This document shows positions 33,593-43,084 of a stretch of DNA of 64,000 nucleotides, piece by piece. The stretch is from Nocardioides scoriae (GTDB lineage: Bacteria > Actinomycetota > Actinomycetes > Propionibacteriales > Nocardioidaceae), in assembly GCF_900104965.1 (NCBI RefSeq), contig NZ_LT629757.1, positions 1,302,001 to 1,366,000 of the forward strand, in the 5' to 3' direction. Each line of letters starts with the position of its first letter. Positions within the stretch are counted from its first letter, which is position 1. Made by a program: the position numbers and the translations under genes. Under the pieces are notes generated by a model. The model had not been told where the DNA came from, ran no database searches, and was given only the letters and a program-made list of their open reading frames with translations.

Positions 33593-34908
33593 AGCCCGAA
33601 CCCGACGAGCGTGGAGCGCGAGCCCGACGAGGTCTCCAGCCGCTGGGAGAACTTGGCGGTCGTGGACCTCCAGGTGCCGAGGTCGTCGGTGCCGTCGCCG
33701 TCCCAGTCGCCCACGACCGGGAGCTCGCCGGGACCGCCGTAGGTCACGGTGCGCGAGCTCGTGCCCGAGGTGCCGATCGTCAGCAGCCGCCACGTCCCCG
33801 TGGTCGGGCGGTAGACGCCGAGGTCGTCGGCGCCGTTGCCGTCCCAGTCGCCGACGACCGGCTGCTCGCCGGTCTGGCCCCACACGTAGCTCTTGAGGGT
33901 GCCGTCGGTCCGGCGGAGCACGAAGGTGTGCGACGACCAGCGGTACCAGCCCAGCTCCGCCCGTCCGTCGCCGTTCCAGTCGCCGCTCAGCGGGGCGTCC
34001 GAGCCCGTGCCCAGGCCCGCGACCGTCGCGGTGGCGCCGGTGCGACCGCGCAGCTGCCAGCTCGAGGAGCCGAGCCCCCGGGTGCCGACCTGCGAGGTGC
34101 CGTCGCCGTCGAAGTCGCCGACGACCGGGGTGTCGCCCGCCCGGCCCCAGGCGATGGTCTGCTTGCCCGCCGGGGCCCGCAGCAGGAAGCGTCCGCCGGT
34201 GGCCGTGGGGCGCCACACGCCCGGCTCGTCCTTGCCGTCGCCGTCCCAGTCGCCGGCCAGCGGCCGGTCGCCGCAGCTGCCGGAGGCGGCGGTGGCGCCG
34301 AAGATCCAGCGGGTCCGGGTGAACCACGGCGCGAAGTAGGCGCCGCCGAGCCGCTCCTCGAAGTGCAGGTGCGGACCGGTCGAGCCGCCGCTGCTGCCGA
34401 CGTAGCCGATCAGGTCGCCCTGGTCGACGACCTGGCCGACGGTGGCCACGATCGCGTTCAGGTGGGCGTAGAGCGTGGTCCAGCCGTTGCCGTGGTCCAC
34501 CACGACGTAGCGGCCGTAGCTGGTGGTGAGGGAGCGCGTCAGGGTGACCACGCCCGGCGCGCTGGCCAGGGCCGGCTTGCCGAGGTCGTCGGGGGTGTTC
34601 CAGTCGACGGTCCAGGCGCTGGGCGAGTGCGACGCCCGGCTGCTGCCGGTCCACGACTGGCCACAGGTGAAGGGCATCTCGAAGTCGGGGCCGGTGGCGG
34701 GGTCCACGGTCACCGTGCGGGCGGACTCGGGTCCCATGCGGCCCGACCCGTGACCGGCGTCGCTGGCGGCCGCGGCCGGACCGGCAGCCAGGGCGGTGGA
34801 GACGCCCAGGGCCGCGCCCAGCGCGAGGGTGATGCCGGTCAGGAGCGGCGTGCGCCGGGTCCCCCGGTCGTCACGTCGAAGCCTGATCACATGAACCACA
34901 TCCGTCAC
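33580..34908 (-). CDS. Secreted M23-family peptidase with FG-GAP/VCBS-like repeats
   Basis: 442 residues. A signal peptide (RRTPLLTGITLALGAALGVSTALAAG, cleavage near residue 48) precedes an M23 peptidase domain: H/D pair in SHSPSAWTVDW, then HLNAIVATVGQVVDQGD and HLHFEE with the metal-binding His. The C-terminal 230 residues hold five repeats with a DWDGDG-x-x-DLG core (GDWDGDGKDE, GDFDGDGTSQ, GDWNGDGRAE, GDWDGNGADD, GDWDGDGTDD), Ca-binding beta-propeller-type modules. M23 enzymes cut peptidoglycan cross-links; the repeats may bind wall polymers or other cells. The GTG at 34908 is uncertain; GTG 34890 is another option. Confidence 0.85.
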   Translation of the reverse strand: MTDVVHVIRLRRDDRGTRRTPLLTGITLALGAALGVSTALAAGPAAAASDAGHGSGRMGPESARTVTVDPATGPDFEMPFTCGQSWTGSSRASHSPSAWTVDWNTPDDLGKPALASAPGVVTLTRSLTTSYGRYVVVDHGNGWTTLYAHLNAIVATVGQVVDQGDLIGYVGSSGGSTGPHLHFEERLGGAYFAPWFTRTRWIFGATAASGSCGDRPLAGDWDGDGKDEPGVWRPTATGGRFLLRAPAGKQTIAWGRAGDTPVVGDFDGDGTSQVGTRGLGSSSWQLRGRTGATATVAGLGTGSDAPLSGDWNGDGRAELGWYRWSSHTFVLRRTDGTLKSYVWGQTGEQPVVGDWDGNGADDLGVYRPTTGTWRLLTIGTSGTSSRTVTYGGPGELPVVGDWDGDGTDDLGTWRSTTAKFSQRLETSSGSRSTLVGFGLRRG

Positions 34909-34933
34909 TCGAGCCGCTTGGGTGCTCAGAAAG

Positions 34934-34991
34934 TAACGGAGCTAACGGCGTGTCGTCACCATTGTGCGAATATTTGCGCTATTAGGTGACG
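34934..34991. promoter_or_regulatory. AT-rich regulatory region of the M23 peptidase gene
   Basis: On the minus strand a direct repeat CCGTTA recurs with a 9-nt period (forward TAACGG at 34934 and 34943). Upstream, CGTCACC (34954-34960) and GGTGACG (34985-34991) form the arms of a 38-nt inverted repeat around an AT-rich centre with CACAAT and TATTCG. The tract is the most AT-rich stretch nearby and clearly a control region; repeated GTTA boxes recall response-regulator sites. Confidence 0.5.
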
Positions 34992-35003
34992 ACTTCGCCC
35001 GAT

Positions 35004-35867
35004 TCAGTCCGCGTCGCGGACGCGGATCAGCCCCTCCTGGGCGACGGTCGCGACCAGCACGCCGTCGCGGGTGAACACGCGCGCCAGGCCCAGGCCGCGA
35101 CCACCGGAGGCCGAGGGCGACACCTGGTCGTAGAGCCACCAGTCGTCGGCCCGGAACGGCCGGTGGAACCACACGGCGTGGTCCAGCGACGCCGCCTGCA
35201 GGCCCGGCGAGCTGATCTCCAGGCCGTGGGGCACGAGCGCGGCGGCCAGCAGCGTCATGTCGCTGGCGTAGGTGAACGCCGCGACCTGGGTGAGCCGGTC
35301 GTCGGGCAGCGCGCCGCTGATCCGGATCCACAGCCGCGACCGGGCCGCCCGGCCGTCGTGAGGGAGGCTGCCGCCGGGCCGGGTGTCGCCGGCGTGGCGG
35401 ATCTCCAGGACGTCCCACTCCCGCTTCCAGCGCTCGGCCACCTCGGGCGGGCCCTGGGTGACGTCGACCAGGCTCGGGCAGTCCTCGGGAGCCGGGACCT
35501 CGGGCATCGGGTCCTGGTGCTCGAGCCCGTCCTCGGGGACCTGGTGGTTGGAGGTGAGCGCGAAGATCGGGCGGCCGTGCTGGCGCGCGATCACGCGGCG
35601 GGTGGCGAAGCTGCGGCCCTCGCGGAGAGTGTCGACGTCGTACACGATCGGGACGGAGGTGTCGCCCGGGCGCAGGAAGTAGGAGTGCAGGCTGTGCACG
35701 ACGTAGCGCTCCGGGACCGTGCGCGAGGCCGCCACCAGGGCGTGGGCGGCGACCTGGCCGCCGAAGACGCGCTGCAGCTGGGTGTCGGGCTGCTGGCCAC
35801 GGAACAGGTTGTCCTCGATGGCCTCGAGGTCGAGCAGCGCGAGCAGCTCGTCGACGGACTGGGGCAC
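35004..35867 (-). CDS. tesB: Acyl-CoA thioesterase II (TesB)
   Basis: 287 residues with two hot-dog domains. N-terminal LEAIEDNLFRGQQPDTQLQRVFGGQVAAHALVAA, the central HSYFLRPGD, and a C-terminal SLDHAVWFHRPFRADDWWLYDQVSPSASGGRGLGLARVF with the Asp and Gln/Ser region used for thioester hydrolysis. It releases free fatty acids from acyl-CoA. The GTG at 35867 has GAGGAG six bases upstream and lies four bases after the stop of the PAC2 gene, so both are co-transcribed. Confidence 0.92.
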   Translation of the reverse strand: MPQSVDELLALLDLEAIEDNLFRGQQPDTQLQRVFGGQVAAHALVAASRTVPERYVVHSLHSYFLRPGDTSVPIVYDVDTLREGRSFATRRVIARQHGRPIFALTSNHQVPEDGLEHQDPMPEVPAPEDCPSLVDVTQGPPEVAERWKREWDVLEIRHAGDTRPGGSLPHDGRAARSRLWIRISGALPDDRLTQVAAFTYASDMTLLAAALVPHGLEISSPGLQAASLDHAVWFHRPFRADDWWLYDQVSPSASGGRGLGLARVFTRDGVLVATVAQEGLIRVRDAD

Positions 35868-35871
35868 GGGG

Positions 35872-36780
35872 CTACTCCTCGGGGTCTTCGAGGCGGGCGA
35901 GGAACTGCTCGAACTGCTCGCCGAGCTCCTCGCCGCTGGGCAGCGGCTGGTCCTCGGCGAGGAGGGACGCGGACGCGGTGTGGAAGGCGTCGTACTGCTG
36001 CTCGAGGCCGTGCACCACCTCGCGCACCTCGTCGGAGTCGGCGATCTGGGTGGCCAGCTCGACCTGGCGGGCCTCGCCGGCCTCGCGCAGCGGCTCGGTG
36101 TCCCACTGCAGGCCGGTGACGTCCTCGAGGCCCTCGACCAGGGCGGCCGAGGCGCCGGGGTAGTCGAACTGCGCCACGTAGTGCGGGATGTGGGCCACGA
36201 AGCCCATCGCGTCGTGCCCCCACTCCCCCAGGCGCACCTCGAGCAGCGCCTGGGCGCTGGCCGGGACGCGGATCTCGCCCTTCCAGACGTTGTCCTGCAC
36301 CAGCAGCCGCTGGGCGTTGGCGTGGTTGGTCAGCTGCACCGGGCGGGTGTGGGGCACCGCCATCGGCACCGAGCCCAGCGAGACCACGAGCCGCACGCCG
36401 AAGTGCTCGACGACCGCACGCACGGCGCGGGCGAAGCCCTCCCAGCGGAAGTCGGGCTCGGGCCCGCTCAGCAGCAGGTACGGCGCGCCGAGCTGGTCCT
36501 CGAGCAGCCGCACGACCAGCCGCGGGGCGACGTAGTCGGCGTAGCGGTCCTCCAGGAAGGTCAGCGGTGGGCGCCGCGCCCGGTAGTCGTAGAACTCGTC
36601 GATCTCCAGGCTCGCCACCACCCGGCCCGACGGGTCGCCCTGCAGGTGGGCCACCGCGATCCTCGAGGCGTTGCCGGCGTCGAGGAAGCCCTCGAGCGCC
36701 ACCACGAGCACGGGACCGTCGCTGCGACCCTCGAGCTCGGGGACCTCGTCCACGATGTGCACGAACCGTGCCTGGCTCAC
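35872..36780 (-). CDS. PAC2-family protein
   Basis: 302 residues. The PAC2 fold is seen in VLVVALEGFLDAGNASRIAVAHL, FYDYRARRPPLTF, and the alpha/beta domain with LLLSGPEPDFRWEGFARAV and SLGSVPMAVPHTRPV. The last 60 residues are acidic and helical. PAC2 proteins are related to archaeal and eukaryotic proteasome-assembly chaperones; their actinobacterial role is not settled. The GTG start is supported by GGAGGAGG about four bases upstream; the 756-residue frame running into the permease gene was rejected. Confidence 0.85.
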   Translation of the reverse strand: MSQARFVHIVDEVPELEGRSDGPVLVVALEGFLDAGNASRIAVAHLQGDPSGRVVASLEIDEFYDYRARRPPLTFLEDRYADYVAPRLVVRLLEDQLGAPYLLLSGPEPDFRWEGFARAVRAVVEHFGVRLVVSLGSVPMAVPHTRPVQLTNHANAQRLLVQDNVWKGEIRVPASAQALLEVRLGEWGHDAMGFVAHIPHYVAQFDYPGASAALVEGLEDVTGLQWDTEPLREAGEARQVELATQIADSDEVREVVHGLEQQYDAFHTASASLLAEDQPLPSGEELGEQFEQFLARLEDPEE

Positions 36781-36818
36781 CTGACCTCCTCCGGTGCCCG
36801 CTCGGGCACCGTCCCACC

Positions 36819-38351
36819 CTAGTCGGGGGTGCGGTCGTGACCCTGGCCGGACCGGGCAGCAGCGTGGTCGACCGGGGGCGCGCCGTCGGCCAGACCGACC
36901 CGGCTGTGCTTGTAGCCGTAGGCGAAGTAGATCGCGAAGCCGAGCGCCATCCAGATGAGGAACCGCAGCCAGGTCTCGATGGACAGGTTGAGGGCCAGGT
37001 AGACGCACACCACGGCGGCCAGGATCGGCAGCACGGGGCTGAACGGCACCTTGAACGAGCGCTCCAGGTCGGGGCGGGTGCGGCGCAGGATCGGCACGGC
37101 CAGCGAGACCAGTGCGAACGCCGTCAGGGTGCCGATGTTGACCATCTCCTCCAGGTCGCCGATCGGGGTCAGCGAGGCGACCAGCGCCACGGCGGTGCCG
37201 ATCGTCAGGGTGATGGTGACCGGGGTGCCGGTGCGCTTGGAGGTCTTGGCGAACGCGCGCGGCAGCAGGCCGTCGCGGCTCATCGAGAACAGCACGCGGA
37301 CGGCGCCGATCATCAGCGTCATCACCACGGTCGTGAGGCCGGCGACCGCGCCGGCCGAGATGAGGGTGGCGAAGCCGTCCTTGCCGACGTCCTGGAAGGC
37401 GGTCGCCAGCGCGGCGTTGGGGTCGATCCGGTCGTAGCGGACCATTCCGGTGATCACCAGCGCGACGGCGACGTAGAGGAAGGTGCAGATGACCAGCGAG
37501 CCGATGATGCCGCGCGGCAGGTCCTTCTGGGGGTTCTTGGCCTCCTCCGCGGTGGTGGCCACCACGTCGAAGCCGATGTAGGCGAAGAACACGATCGAGG
37601 CGCCCGAGACGATGCCGAGGATGCCGTAGGTCTGCGCCTCGAAGCCGAAGATCCACTGGAACAGCGGCTGGGTGATGCCGCTGGCGTCCTGGGAGCCGGC
37701 CGACGGCGGGACGAACGGCGTGTAGTTGCCGCCCTTGACGAAGAACAGGCCGGCGACGATGACGAACAGCACGATGAACAGCTTCACGCCGACCAGCACG
37801 AGGTTGACCCGCAGCGACTCCTTGATGCCGACGGCGATCAGGGCGGTGAGCACGGCCACGAGCAGGAACGCCGCGAGGTTGACGTGGCCCCAGCCGGACT
37901 CCGCGGCCGGGCCGATGGCGTCGGGCCAGCCCAGGCCGATGGCGTCGAGGAAGTTGACGAAGTACTGGCTCCAGCCCTGGGCCACCACCGAGGCGCCCAG
38001 CATCAGCTCGAGGATCAGGTCCCAGCCGATGATCCAGGCCACGAGCTCGCCGAGCGTCGCGTAGGAGAAGGTGTACGCCGACCCGCTGACAGGCACCGTC
38101 GAGGCGAACTCGGCGTAGCACAGCGCCGCCAGGCCACAGCACACGGCGGCGATGACGAAGGAGAAGACGACCGCCGGTCCGGCGTACTGCTGGGCCGCCT
38201 TGCCGGTGAGGGTGAAGATGCCGGCGCCGATGATGACGCCGATGCCGAACACCGTCAGGTCGAGGGCGGTGAGGTTCCGCTTGAGCTTGAAGTCAGGGTC
38301 CTCGGTGTCGCTGAGCGACTGCTCGACCGACTTGGTTCGCAACAGGTCCAT
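36819..38351 (-). CDS. APC-superfamily amino acid permease (cationic amino acid transporter type)
   Basis: 510 residues, about 12-14 membrane helices. Signatures: DLTVFGIGVIIGAGIFTLTG after a short cytoplasmic head, then FVIAAVCCGLAALCYAEFASTVPVSGSAYTFSYATLGE, and FFAYIGFDVVATTAEEAKNPQKDLPRGI, as in the CAT/YfnA group. The head MDLLRTKSVEQSLSDTEDPDFKLKRNL is also typical of this group. ATG 38351 is chosen; on its strand TAGCGT lies seven bases upstream, compatible with a leaderless transcript. Substrate may be arginine, lysine or another amino acid. Confidence 0.9.
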   Translation of the reverse strand: MDLLRTKSVEQSLSDTEDPDFKLKRNLTALDLTVFGIGVIIGAGIFTLTGKAAQQYAGPAVVFSFVIAAVCCGLAALCYAEFASTVPVSGSAYTFSYATLGELVAWIIGWDLILELMLGASVVAQGWSQYFVNFLDAIGLGWPDAIGPAAESGWGHVNLAAFLLVAVLTALIAVGIKESLRVNLVLVGVKLFIVLFVIVAGLFFVKGGNYTPFVPPSAGSQDASGITQPLFQWIFGFEAQTYGILGIVSGASIVFFAYIGFDVVATTAEEAKNPQKDLPRGIIGSLVICTFLYVAVALVITGMVRYDRIDPNAALATAFQDVGKDGFATLISAGAVAGLTTVVMTLMIGAVRVLFSMSRDGLLPRAFAKTSKRTGTPVTITLTIGTAVALVASLTPIGDLEEMVNIGTLTAFALVSLAVPILRRTRPDLERSFKVPFSPVLPILAAVVCVYLALNLSIETWLRFLIWMALGFAIYFAYGYKHSRVGLADGAPPVDHAAARSGQGHDRTPD

Positions 38352-38411
38352 GGGCGGCACGCTACAACCGGGCAGGCCCCGTGACGAGACGCCCCGCGCC
38401 GGGCCGCCGGG

Positions 38412-39698
38412 TCAGCCGTAGAGGCTGCGGATCCGCGCCGCGGCGCGTGCCGCGAGCTGCCGGGAGTCCATCCCGACGACCCGTCGCAGCACGGCGTCCT
38501 GGGCCTCGTCGGGGGTGCCGCGGCCGTCGTCGTGCAGGGCGGCGACCAGGTCCCACACCCGGTCCTCGCCCTGGGCCGTGGCCAGGTGGTCGACCGCCAT
38601 CCAGCTGAGGGCGTAGTTCCACTCCTGGTCGCTGCCGTTGAACTCCCCCGACACCGGCAGCCGGGCGTCGCCCTCCCGGGCCCGCTCGACGGCGGCCGTG
38701 GGGATGATGCGCTGGTCCAGCGGCACGCTGCGGGCGCCGAGGTACTCCGCCAGGCCCTCGGAGAGCCAGGTCGGCGCGCCGTCGTCGCGGGTGCCGAGCG
38801 CGACGTGGCTCAGCTCGTGGCGCACGATCCGGCCCAGGAACGGCTGGCCGGCGGCGACCGAGCCCGCCATCACCAGCATCCGGGTGGAGGCGACCGGCGA
38901 GCTCTCCGGCGCGGCGTACGTCGGGAAGGTCATCGCCCCGAGCAGGTCGATCGAGCCGCCGGGGACGTCGGTGAAGGAGTCGAGCACGGCCGAGTCCTCG
39001 ACGCTGTAGACCACGACCTGGCCGGGCCAGGTGAACGGCAGCGCCTCGTCGACCTGCGCGATCCCCTGCTCGACCGACGACATCACCAGGTCGGCCGAGG
39101 GGGCGGTGCGGCGGTCGAAGACCCCGAGCACGCCCGGTCGCCGGCGCACGGTGACGGCGGCGAGGTCCCAGGGCGCGGGGGCGCCGGCGTACATCGGCTC
39201 GTCGGCGGCACCGCGGTCCGAGACCAGCCGCGGCCGACCCCCGACCCAGGTGAAGGCGAAGCCGACGGTGCGGCGCACCGGCCGGGTGTCGAAGTCGCGC
39301 AGCTGGGTCACCAGGTCCACCTGCGGGACCTGGGCGTCGGGGCCCCAGCCGGGCCGGCGGGTGACGTCCCACTGCTGGGGCAGCACCCGGTAGTCGAAGC
39401 GCTCCAGCGGGAGCTGCACGACGTTGGCGAAGTAGCGGCGCTGCCGGGCCACGAACGCGCGGTCGCGGCGGTCCAGGCTGCGCAGGAACAGCGGCAGGTC
39501 GCCCTCGCGGACCGCGCGGGCGCGCTGGTCGAGCACGCGCTGCTCGCGGGCCCGGCGCTGCTCGGGGGTCAGCCGGGCGGCGGGCGATCCCTGGGAGCCG
39601 GCGGCGCTGCCGTCGGCGGGGCCCAGGGCGCTGCCGGGGTCAGCGTCGTCGCTGCGACAGCCCGTCGGCAGCAGCAGGAGCAGCGCCGTCAGCAGCAC
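38412..39698 (-). CDS. Lipoprotein with zinc-metallopeptidase (HExxH) domain
   Basis: 428 residues. A short hydrophobic segment [13 protein letters not shown] gives a lipobox-like Cys at residue 14. A Pro/Ala linker and an arginine-rich helical region follow. Near residues 260-300 is [14 protein letters not shown]...[15 protein letters not shown], the HExxH plus downstream E of gluzincin peptidases. The protein would act outside the membrane. The GTG at 39698 lies 59 bases inside the 3' end of dxs; the start is uncertain because the signal lacks upstream positive residues, and an unlisted start further inside dxs is possible. Confidence 0.7.
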   Translation of the reverse strand: MLLTALLLLLPTGCRSDDADPGSALGPADGSAAGSQGSPAARLTPEQRRAREQRVLDQRARAVREGDLPLFLRSLDRRDRAFVARQRRYFANVVQLPLERFDYRVLPQQWDVTRRPGWGPDAQVPQVDLVTQLRDFDTRPVRRTVGFAFTWVGGRPRLVSDRGAADEPMYAGAPAPWDLAAVTVRRRPGVLGVFDRRTAPSADLVMSSVEQGIAQVDEALPFTWPGQVVVYSVEDSAVLDSFTDVPGGSIDLLGAMTFPTYAAPESSPVASTRMLVMAGSVAAGQPFLGRIVRHELSHVALGTRDDGAPTWLSEGLAEYLGARSVPLDQRIIPTAAVERAREGDARLPVSGEFNGSDQEWNYALSWMAVDHLATAQGEDRVWDLVAALHDDGRGTPDEAQDAVLRRVVGMDSRQLAARAAARIRSLYG

Positions 39699-41583
39699 CG
39701 CGGTCGAGCGCGGTGACCTCCTCGACGATCCCCCGCGCCAGCGACTGCGCCGTGAGGCCGATCCGCTCGAGGATCGTGTCGCGCTTGGCATGGTCGAGGA
39801 ACTCCTGGGGGATCCCGTGCTGGCGGAACGGCGTCGCCACCCGCTCGTCGTTGAGCAGCTGCAGCAGCGTCGAGCCGCATCCCCCGACCCTGCCGTTGTC
39901 CTCAACGCACACCACCAGGCGATGGTCACGGGCGAGGTCGACGATCGCAGGATCCCACGGCTTGACCCAGCGCGGATCGACAACGGTGACACCGATCCCC
40001 TGGTCGGCCAGCCGGGCCGCGACCTCGACCGAGACCGCTGCCATCGAGCCGATGCCGACGATGAGCACGTCGCGGGCCCCGTCGCGCACGAGCACGTCCA
40101 TCGTGCCGACGCGGTCGACCGCCTCGATCTCCGCGGCGGGCGGGGCCCCCTTGGGCAGCCGGACCACGGTGGGCGCGTCCTCGACGGCCACGCTCTCGCG
40201 CAGCAGCTCGGCGACGCGGACGCCGTCGCGCGGCGCGCTGATCCGCAGGGTGGGCACCACCTGGAGGATCGACATGTCCCACATGCCGTTGTGGCTGGCC
40301 CCGTCGTCGCCGGTGACGCCGGCCCGGTCGAGCACGAAGGTGACGCCGCAGTGGTGCAGCGCGACGTCCATCAGCACCTGGTCGAAGGCCCGGTTGAGGA
40401 AGGTGGCGTAGATGGCGACCACCGGGTGGAACCCGCCCATCGCCAGGCCCGCGGCGCTGGTGACGGCGTGCTGCTCGGCGATGCCGACGTCGAAGGTGCG
40501 CTCGGGGTACGCCGCGGCGAAGCGATCGAGCCCCACGGGGTAGAGCATCGCGGCCGTGATGGCCACGACGTCGGCGCGCTCGGCGCCGATCGCCACCATC
40601 TCCTCGGCGAACCAGTCGGTCCAGATCCGGCCCTTGGGGCTGCCGACGCCGGTGAGGACGTCGAAGGGGCCGATCTGGTGGAACTGGTCGGCCTCGTTGC
40701 GCTCCGCGGCGTCGTAGCCGAAGCCCTTGCGGGTGACGGCGTGGACGATCACGGGCCCGCCGAACTTCTTGGCCTGGGTCAGCGCGTGCTCCATGGCCTG
40801 GCGGTCGTGGCCGTCGACGGGGCCGACGTACTTCAGGCCCAGGTCCTCGAAGAGGCCCTGCGGGGCGAGGGCGTCCTTCATGCCCTTCTTCATGGCGTGC
40901 AGCGCGTCGTACACGGCCGGGCCGACGCCGCGGACGCCGTTGAGCCGGCGCTTGACCACGTCGAGCAGCTGCTCGTAGCGCGGGCTGGTGCGCAGCGCGG
41001 TGAGGTGGTCGGCCAGGCCGCCGACGGTCGGCATGTAGGAGCGGCCGTTGTCGTTGACGATGATCACCAGCCGCTTGTCGGGCCCGTGCCGCGGCGTCTC
41101 GGCGATGTTGTTCAGCGCCTCCCAGGCCATGCCGCCCGTGAGCGCGCCGTCGCCGATGACGGCGACCACGTGGCGGTCCTCGCCGCGCAGGGCGTAGGCC
41201 TTGGCCAGGCCGTCGGCGTAGGACAGCGAGGTGGAGGCGTGGGAGTTCTCGACGATGTCGTGCTCGGACTCCGCCTGGCTGGGGTAGCCCGAGAGACCGC
41301 CCTCCTCGCGGAGCCGGTCGAACCGGTCGGCGCGCCCGGTGAGCATCTTGTGGACGTAGGCCTGGTGGCCGGTGTCGAAGACCACGCGGTCGCGCGGGGA
41401 GTCGAAGACGCGGTGCAGCGCGATGGTCAGCTCGACCACGCCGAGGTTGGGGCCGAGGTGCCCGCCGCGCGGGGCGCAGGTGCGGATCAGCTCGTCGCGG
41501 ACCTCGGCGGCCAGCTCGTCCAGCTCGTGGTCGTCGAGGCGGGCGAGGTCGGCGGGGCCGGTGAGCTGTTGCAGGTGACCCAT
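39640..41583 (-). CDS. dxs: 1-deoxy-D-xylulose-5-phosphate synthase
   Basis: 647 residues, a full-length DXS. TPP motif [16 protein letters not shown], the His in [35 protein letters not shown] and the C-terminal transketolase domain are all present. It condenses pyruvate and glyceraldehyde-3-phosphate, the first step of the methylerythritol phosphate isoprenoid pathway in the cytosol. ATG 41583 has AGGAGG about 11 bases upstream. Its C-terminal tail ([12 protein letters not shown]) overlaps the start of the lipoprotein peptidase gene. No riboswitch is recognised in the 100 bases upstream. Confidence 0.96.
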   Translation of the reverse strand: MGHLQQLTGPADLARLDDHELDELAAEVRDELIRTCAPRGGHLGPNLGVVELTIALHRVFDSPRDRVVFDTGHQAYVHKMLTGRADRFDRLREEGGLSGYPSQAESEHDIVENSHASTSLSYADGLAKAYALRGEDRHVVAVIGDGALTGGMAWEALNNIAETPRHGPDKRLVIIVNDNGRSYMPTVGGLADHLTALRTSPRYEQLLDVVKRRLNGVRGVGPAVYDALHAMKKGMKDALAPQGLFEDLGLKYVGPVDGHDRQAMEHALTQAKKFGGPVIVHAVTRKGFGYDAAERNEADQFHQIGPFDVLTGVGSPKGRIWTDWFAEEMVAIGAERADVVAITAAMLYPVGLDRFAAAYPERTFDVGIAEQHAVTSAAGLAMGGFHPVVAIYATFLNRAFDQVLMDVALHHCGVTFVLDRAGVTGDDGASHNGMWDMSILQVVPTLRISAPRDGVRVAELLRESVAVEDAPTVVRLPKGAPPAAEIEAVDRVGTMDVLVRDGARDVLIVGIGSMAAVSVEVAARLADQGIGVTVVDPRWVKPWDPAIVDLARDHRLVVCVEDNGRVGGCGSTLLQLLNDERVATPFRQHGIPQEFLDHAKRDTILERIGLTAQSLARGIVEEVTALDRGAADGAAPAAADGLSQRRR

Positions 41584-41646
41584 GTGAGTCGCTGCCTCCT
41601 GACGTGCCGTGCGGGGTGGGTGAGGGCCGTCGGCACGCGGACGGCG

Positions 41647-41671
41647 GGCCTCGGGGTCGGGTCCCGGGGCC
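41647..41671 (-). terminator. Possible terminator of the SMP-30-like gene, upstream of dxs
   Basis: GGCCTCGGG (41647-41655) pairs with CCCGGGGCC (41663-41671) over a 7-nt loop, with one G-T wobble. It sits between the SMP-30-like stop and dxs, both on the minus strand, and would separate the two units. Confidence 0.4.
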
Positions 41672-41684
41672 GGGTCTCCCGAGT

Positions 41685-42641
41685 CTAGACGGGGCCCACG
41701 ACCGCTCCGGGCGGGGCGTCGAGGGCCCCCTCGACCAGGAGCAGCGCCGACTCCTCGAGGCTGGAGAGCCACAGCCAGCCGTCGTGCTCGCGCACCCCGG
41801 TGACCATGTGGAAGTCGTGGGGCGGGAGCACGACGTCGTGGACCAGCCGGCCGGTCGCGTCGTAGGCCTGGGCGTGGACCTGGCGGATCGGGGCCGGGAG
41901 CAGCGCCGGCGGCACCCGCCGCAGCGCCCGGCGCAGGCCGGCGGGCGCATGGGCGCGCAGCAGCTCGAGGGCCGCGACGGGCGGCGAGGCGAGCGCCACC
42001 CAGACGAGCCCGTCGCTGCCGAGCGAGACGTTGTCGGGGTAGCCCGGCAGGTCGGCGACCAGCAGGTCGTCGGTGCCGGCGCGGTCACCGGTCAGCCAGA
42101 GCCGGCGCACGGTGCGGGCCCCGGTCTCGGCGACCACGACGAACGAGCCGTCGGCCGCCAGCGCCACGCCGTTGGCGAAGTCGAGGCCGCTCAGGTGCTC
42201 CTCGACGTCGCCGTCGGCGCGCCGGCACAGCAGCCGTCCCGAGGCGGTGCGCTCGACGAGGTCGGCCCGCCAGCGCGCGAGCGGGTGGACGGCGCTGGAG
42301 TCGCTGAACCAGATCTCGCCGGCGGCCCCCACGGCCGCGTTGTTGCACACGCCGATCGGGCGGCCGGCGGCCTCGGTCGCCAGGACCTCGACGCGACCGT
42401 CGCGGCGGTCCAGCGCGAGCAGCCCGCGCTCGGCGTCGGCCACCACGAGGCGGTCCTCGTCGAGGAGCTCCAGGCCCAGCGGCCGCCCACCCGTGCGGCC
42501 CACCTCGGTGAGGGAGCCGTCGCGCGAGACCCGCACGACGGCACCGTCCTCGGTGCCGGTCAGCGCGTCCCCGGAGGGCTCGACGACGACGTCCTCGGCG
42601 CCGTGGCCGGGCACCTCGAGGCGGGTGGCGGTGGCGCTCAC
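41685..42641 (-). CDS. SMP-30/strictosidine-synthase-like six-bladed beta-propeller hydrolase
   Basis: 318 residues. Repeated blades with [43 protein letters not shown] and [20 protein letters not shown] match the strictosidine-synthase/gluconolactonase superfamily: the ANGV and PDN motifs supply the usual Asn/Asp metal ligands. Bacterial members are often lactonases or uncharacterised hydrolases. GTG 42641 overlaps the stop of the NUDIX gene (GTGA), so they are coupled. No signal peptide. Confidence 0.8.
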   Translation of the reverse strand: MSATATRLEVPGHGAEDVVVEPSGDALTGTEDGAVVRVSRDGSLTEVGRTGGRPLGLELLDEDRLVVADAERGLLALDRRDGRVEVLATEAAGRPIGVCNNAAVGAAGEIWFSDSSAVHPLARWRADLVERTASGRLLCRRADGDVEEHLSGLDFANGVALAADGSFVVVAETGARTVRRLWLTGDRAGTDDLLVADLPGYPDNVSLGSDGLVWVALASPPVAALELLRAHAPAGLRRALRRVPPALLPAPIRQVHAQAYDATGRLVHDVVLPPHDFHMVTGVREHDGWLWLSSLEESALLLVEGALDAPPGAVVGPV

Positions 42642-43066
42642 CGGGCCGCTCCCCCGACCAGCTCGCGGTAGAGGTCGCCGGCCAGGAACTGCGGCAGGAA
42701 CCACGCGCACGACTCGGCCAGGTCGAGCGCGGTCACCTGCGACGGGTCGACGAACACGATGGCGCGCCCCTCGCCGAGCACGATGTCGTCGTCGGTGAGG
42801 TCCACGCGGCCGGCGTACACCTGGTAGGAGGAGGTGTGCCCGTCGGTGTAGCGGAACTCCTGGGCCCGCCACAGCTGCAGGTCGGCGCGGACCCCGGTCT
42901 CCTCGAGCAGCTCCCGGTGCACCGCCGCGTCGAAGTCCTCGCCGTCCTCGACGTGGCCCCCGACGATGCCCCACTGGTCGGCGGCCCGGGGCGCGTGCTC
43001 GTCGCGGTGCTGGAGCAGGACCCAGCCGCGGGGATCGACCAGGAAGACGACGGCGATGCGGGGCAC
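42638..43066 (-). CDS. NUDIX hydrolase
   Basis: 142 residues. The NUDIX box is complete: GGHVEDGEDFDAAVHRELLEETGV (G-x5-E-x7-RE-x2-EE-x-G). It hydrolyses a nucleoside-diphosphate-linked substrate; the identity is not evident. On its strand TAGGGT (43079-43074) is followed by seven bases and the GTG at 43066, the leaderless pattern, so this start is preferred to GTG 43075, which lies within the -10. Stop overlaps the SMP-30-like gene. Confidence 0.85.
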   Translation of the reverse strand: MPRIAVVFLVDPRGWVLLQHRDEHAPRAADQWGIVGGHVEDGEDFDAAVHRELLEETGVRADLQLWRAQEFRYTDGHTSSYQVYAGRVDLTDDDIVLGEGRAIVFVDPSQVTALDLAESCAWFLPQFLAGDLYRELVGGAAR

Positions 43067-43084
43067 GCTGAGCACCCTAGGGGC

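Noticed and set aside
34909-35003. A ydaO-type (c-di-AMP) riboswitch before the M23 peptidase
   Set aside because: Only 95 bases are available and the conserved ydaO motifs are not present; palindromes and repeats explain the tract.
41584-41684. TPP riboswitch or leader upstream of dxs
   Set aside because: About 100 bases with only a GC-rich hairpin; no aptamer motifs seen.
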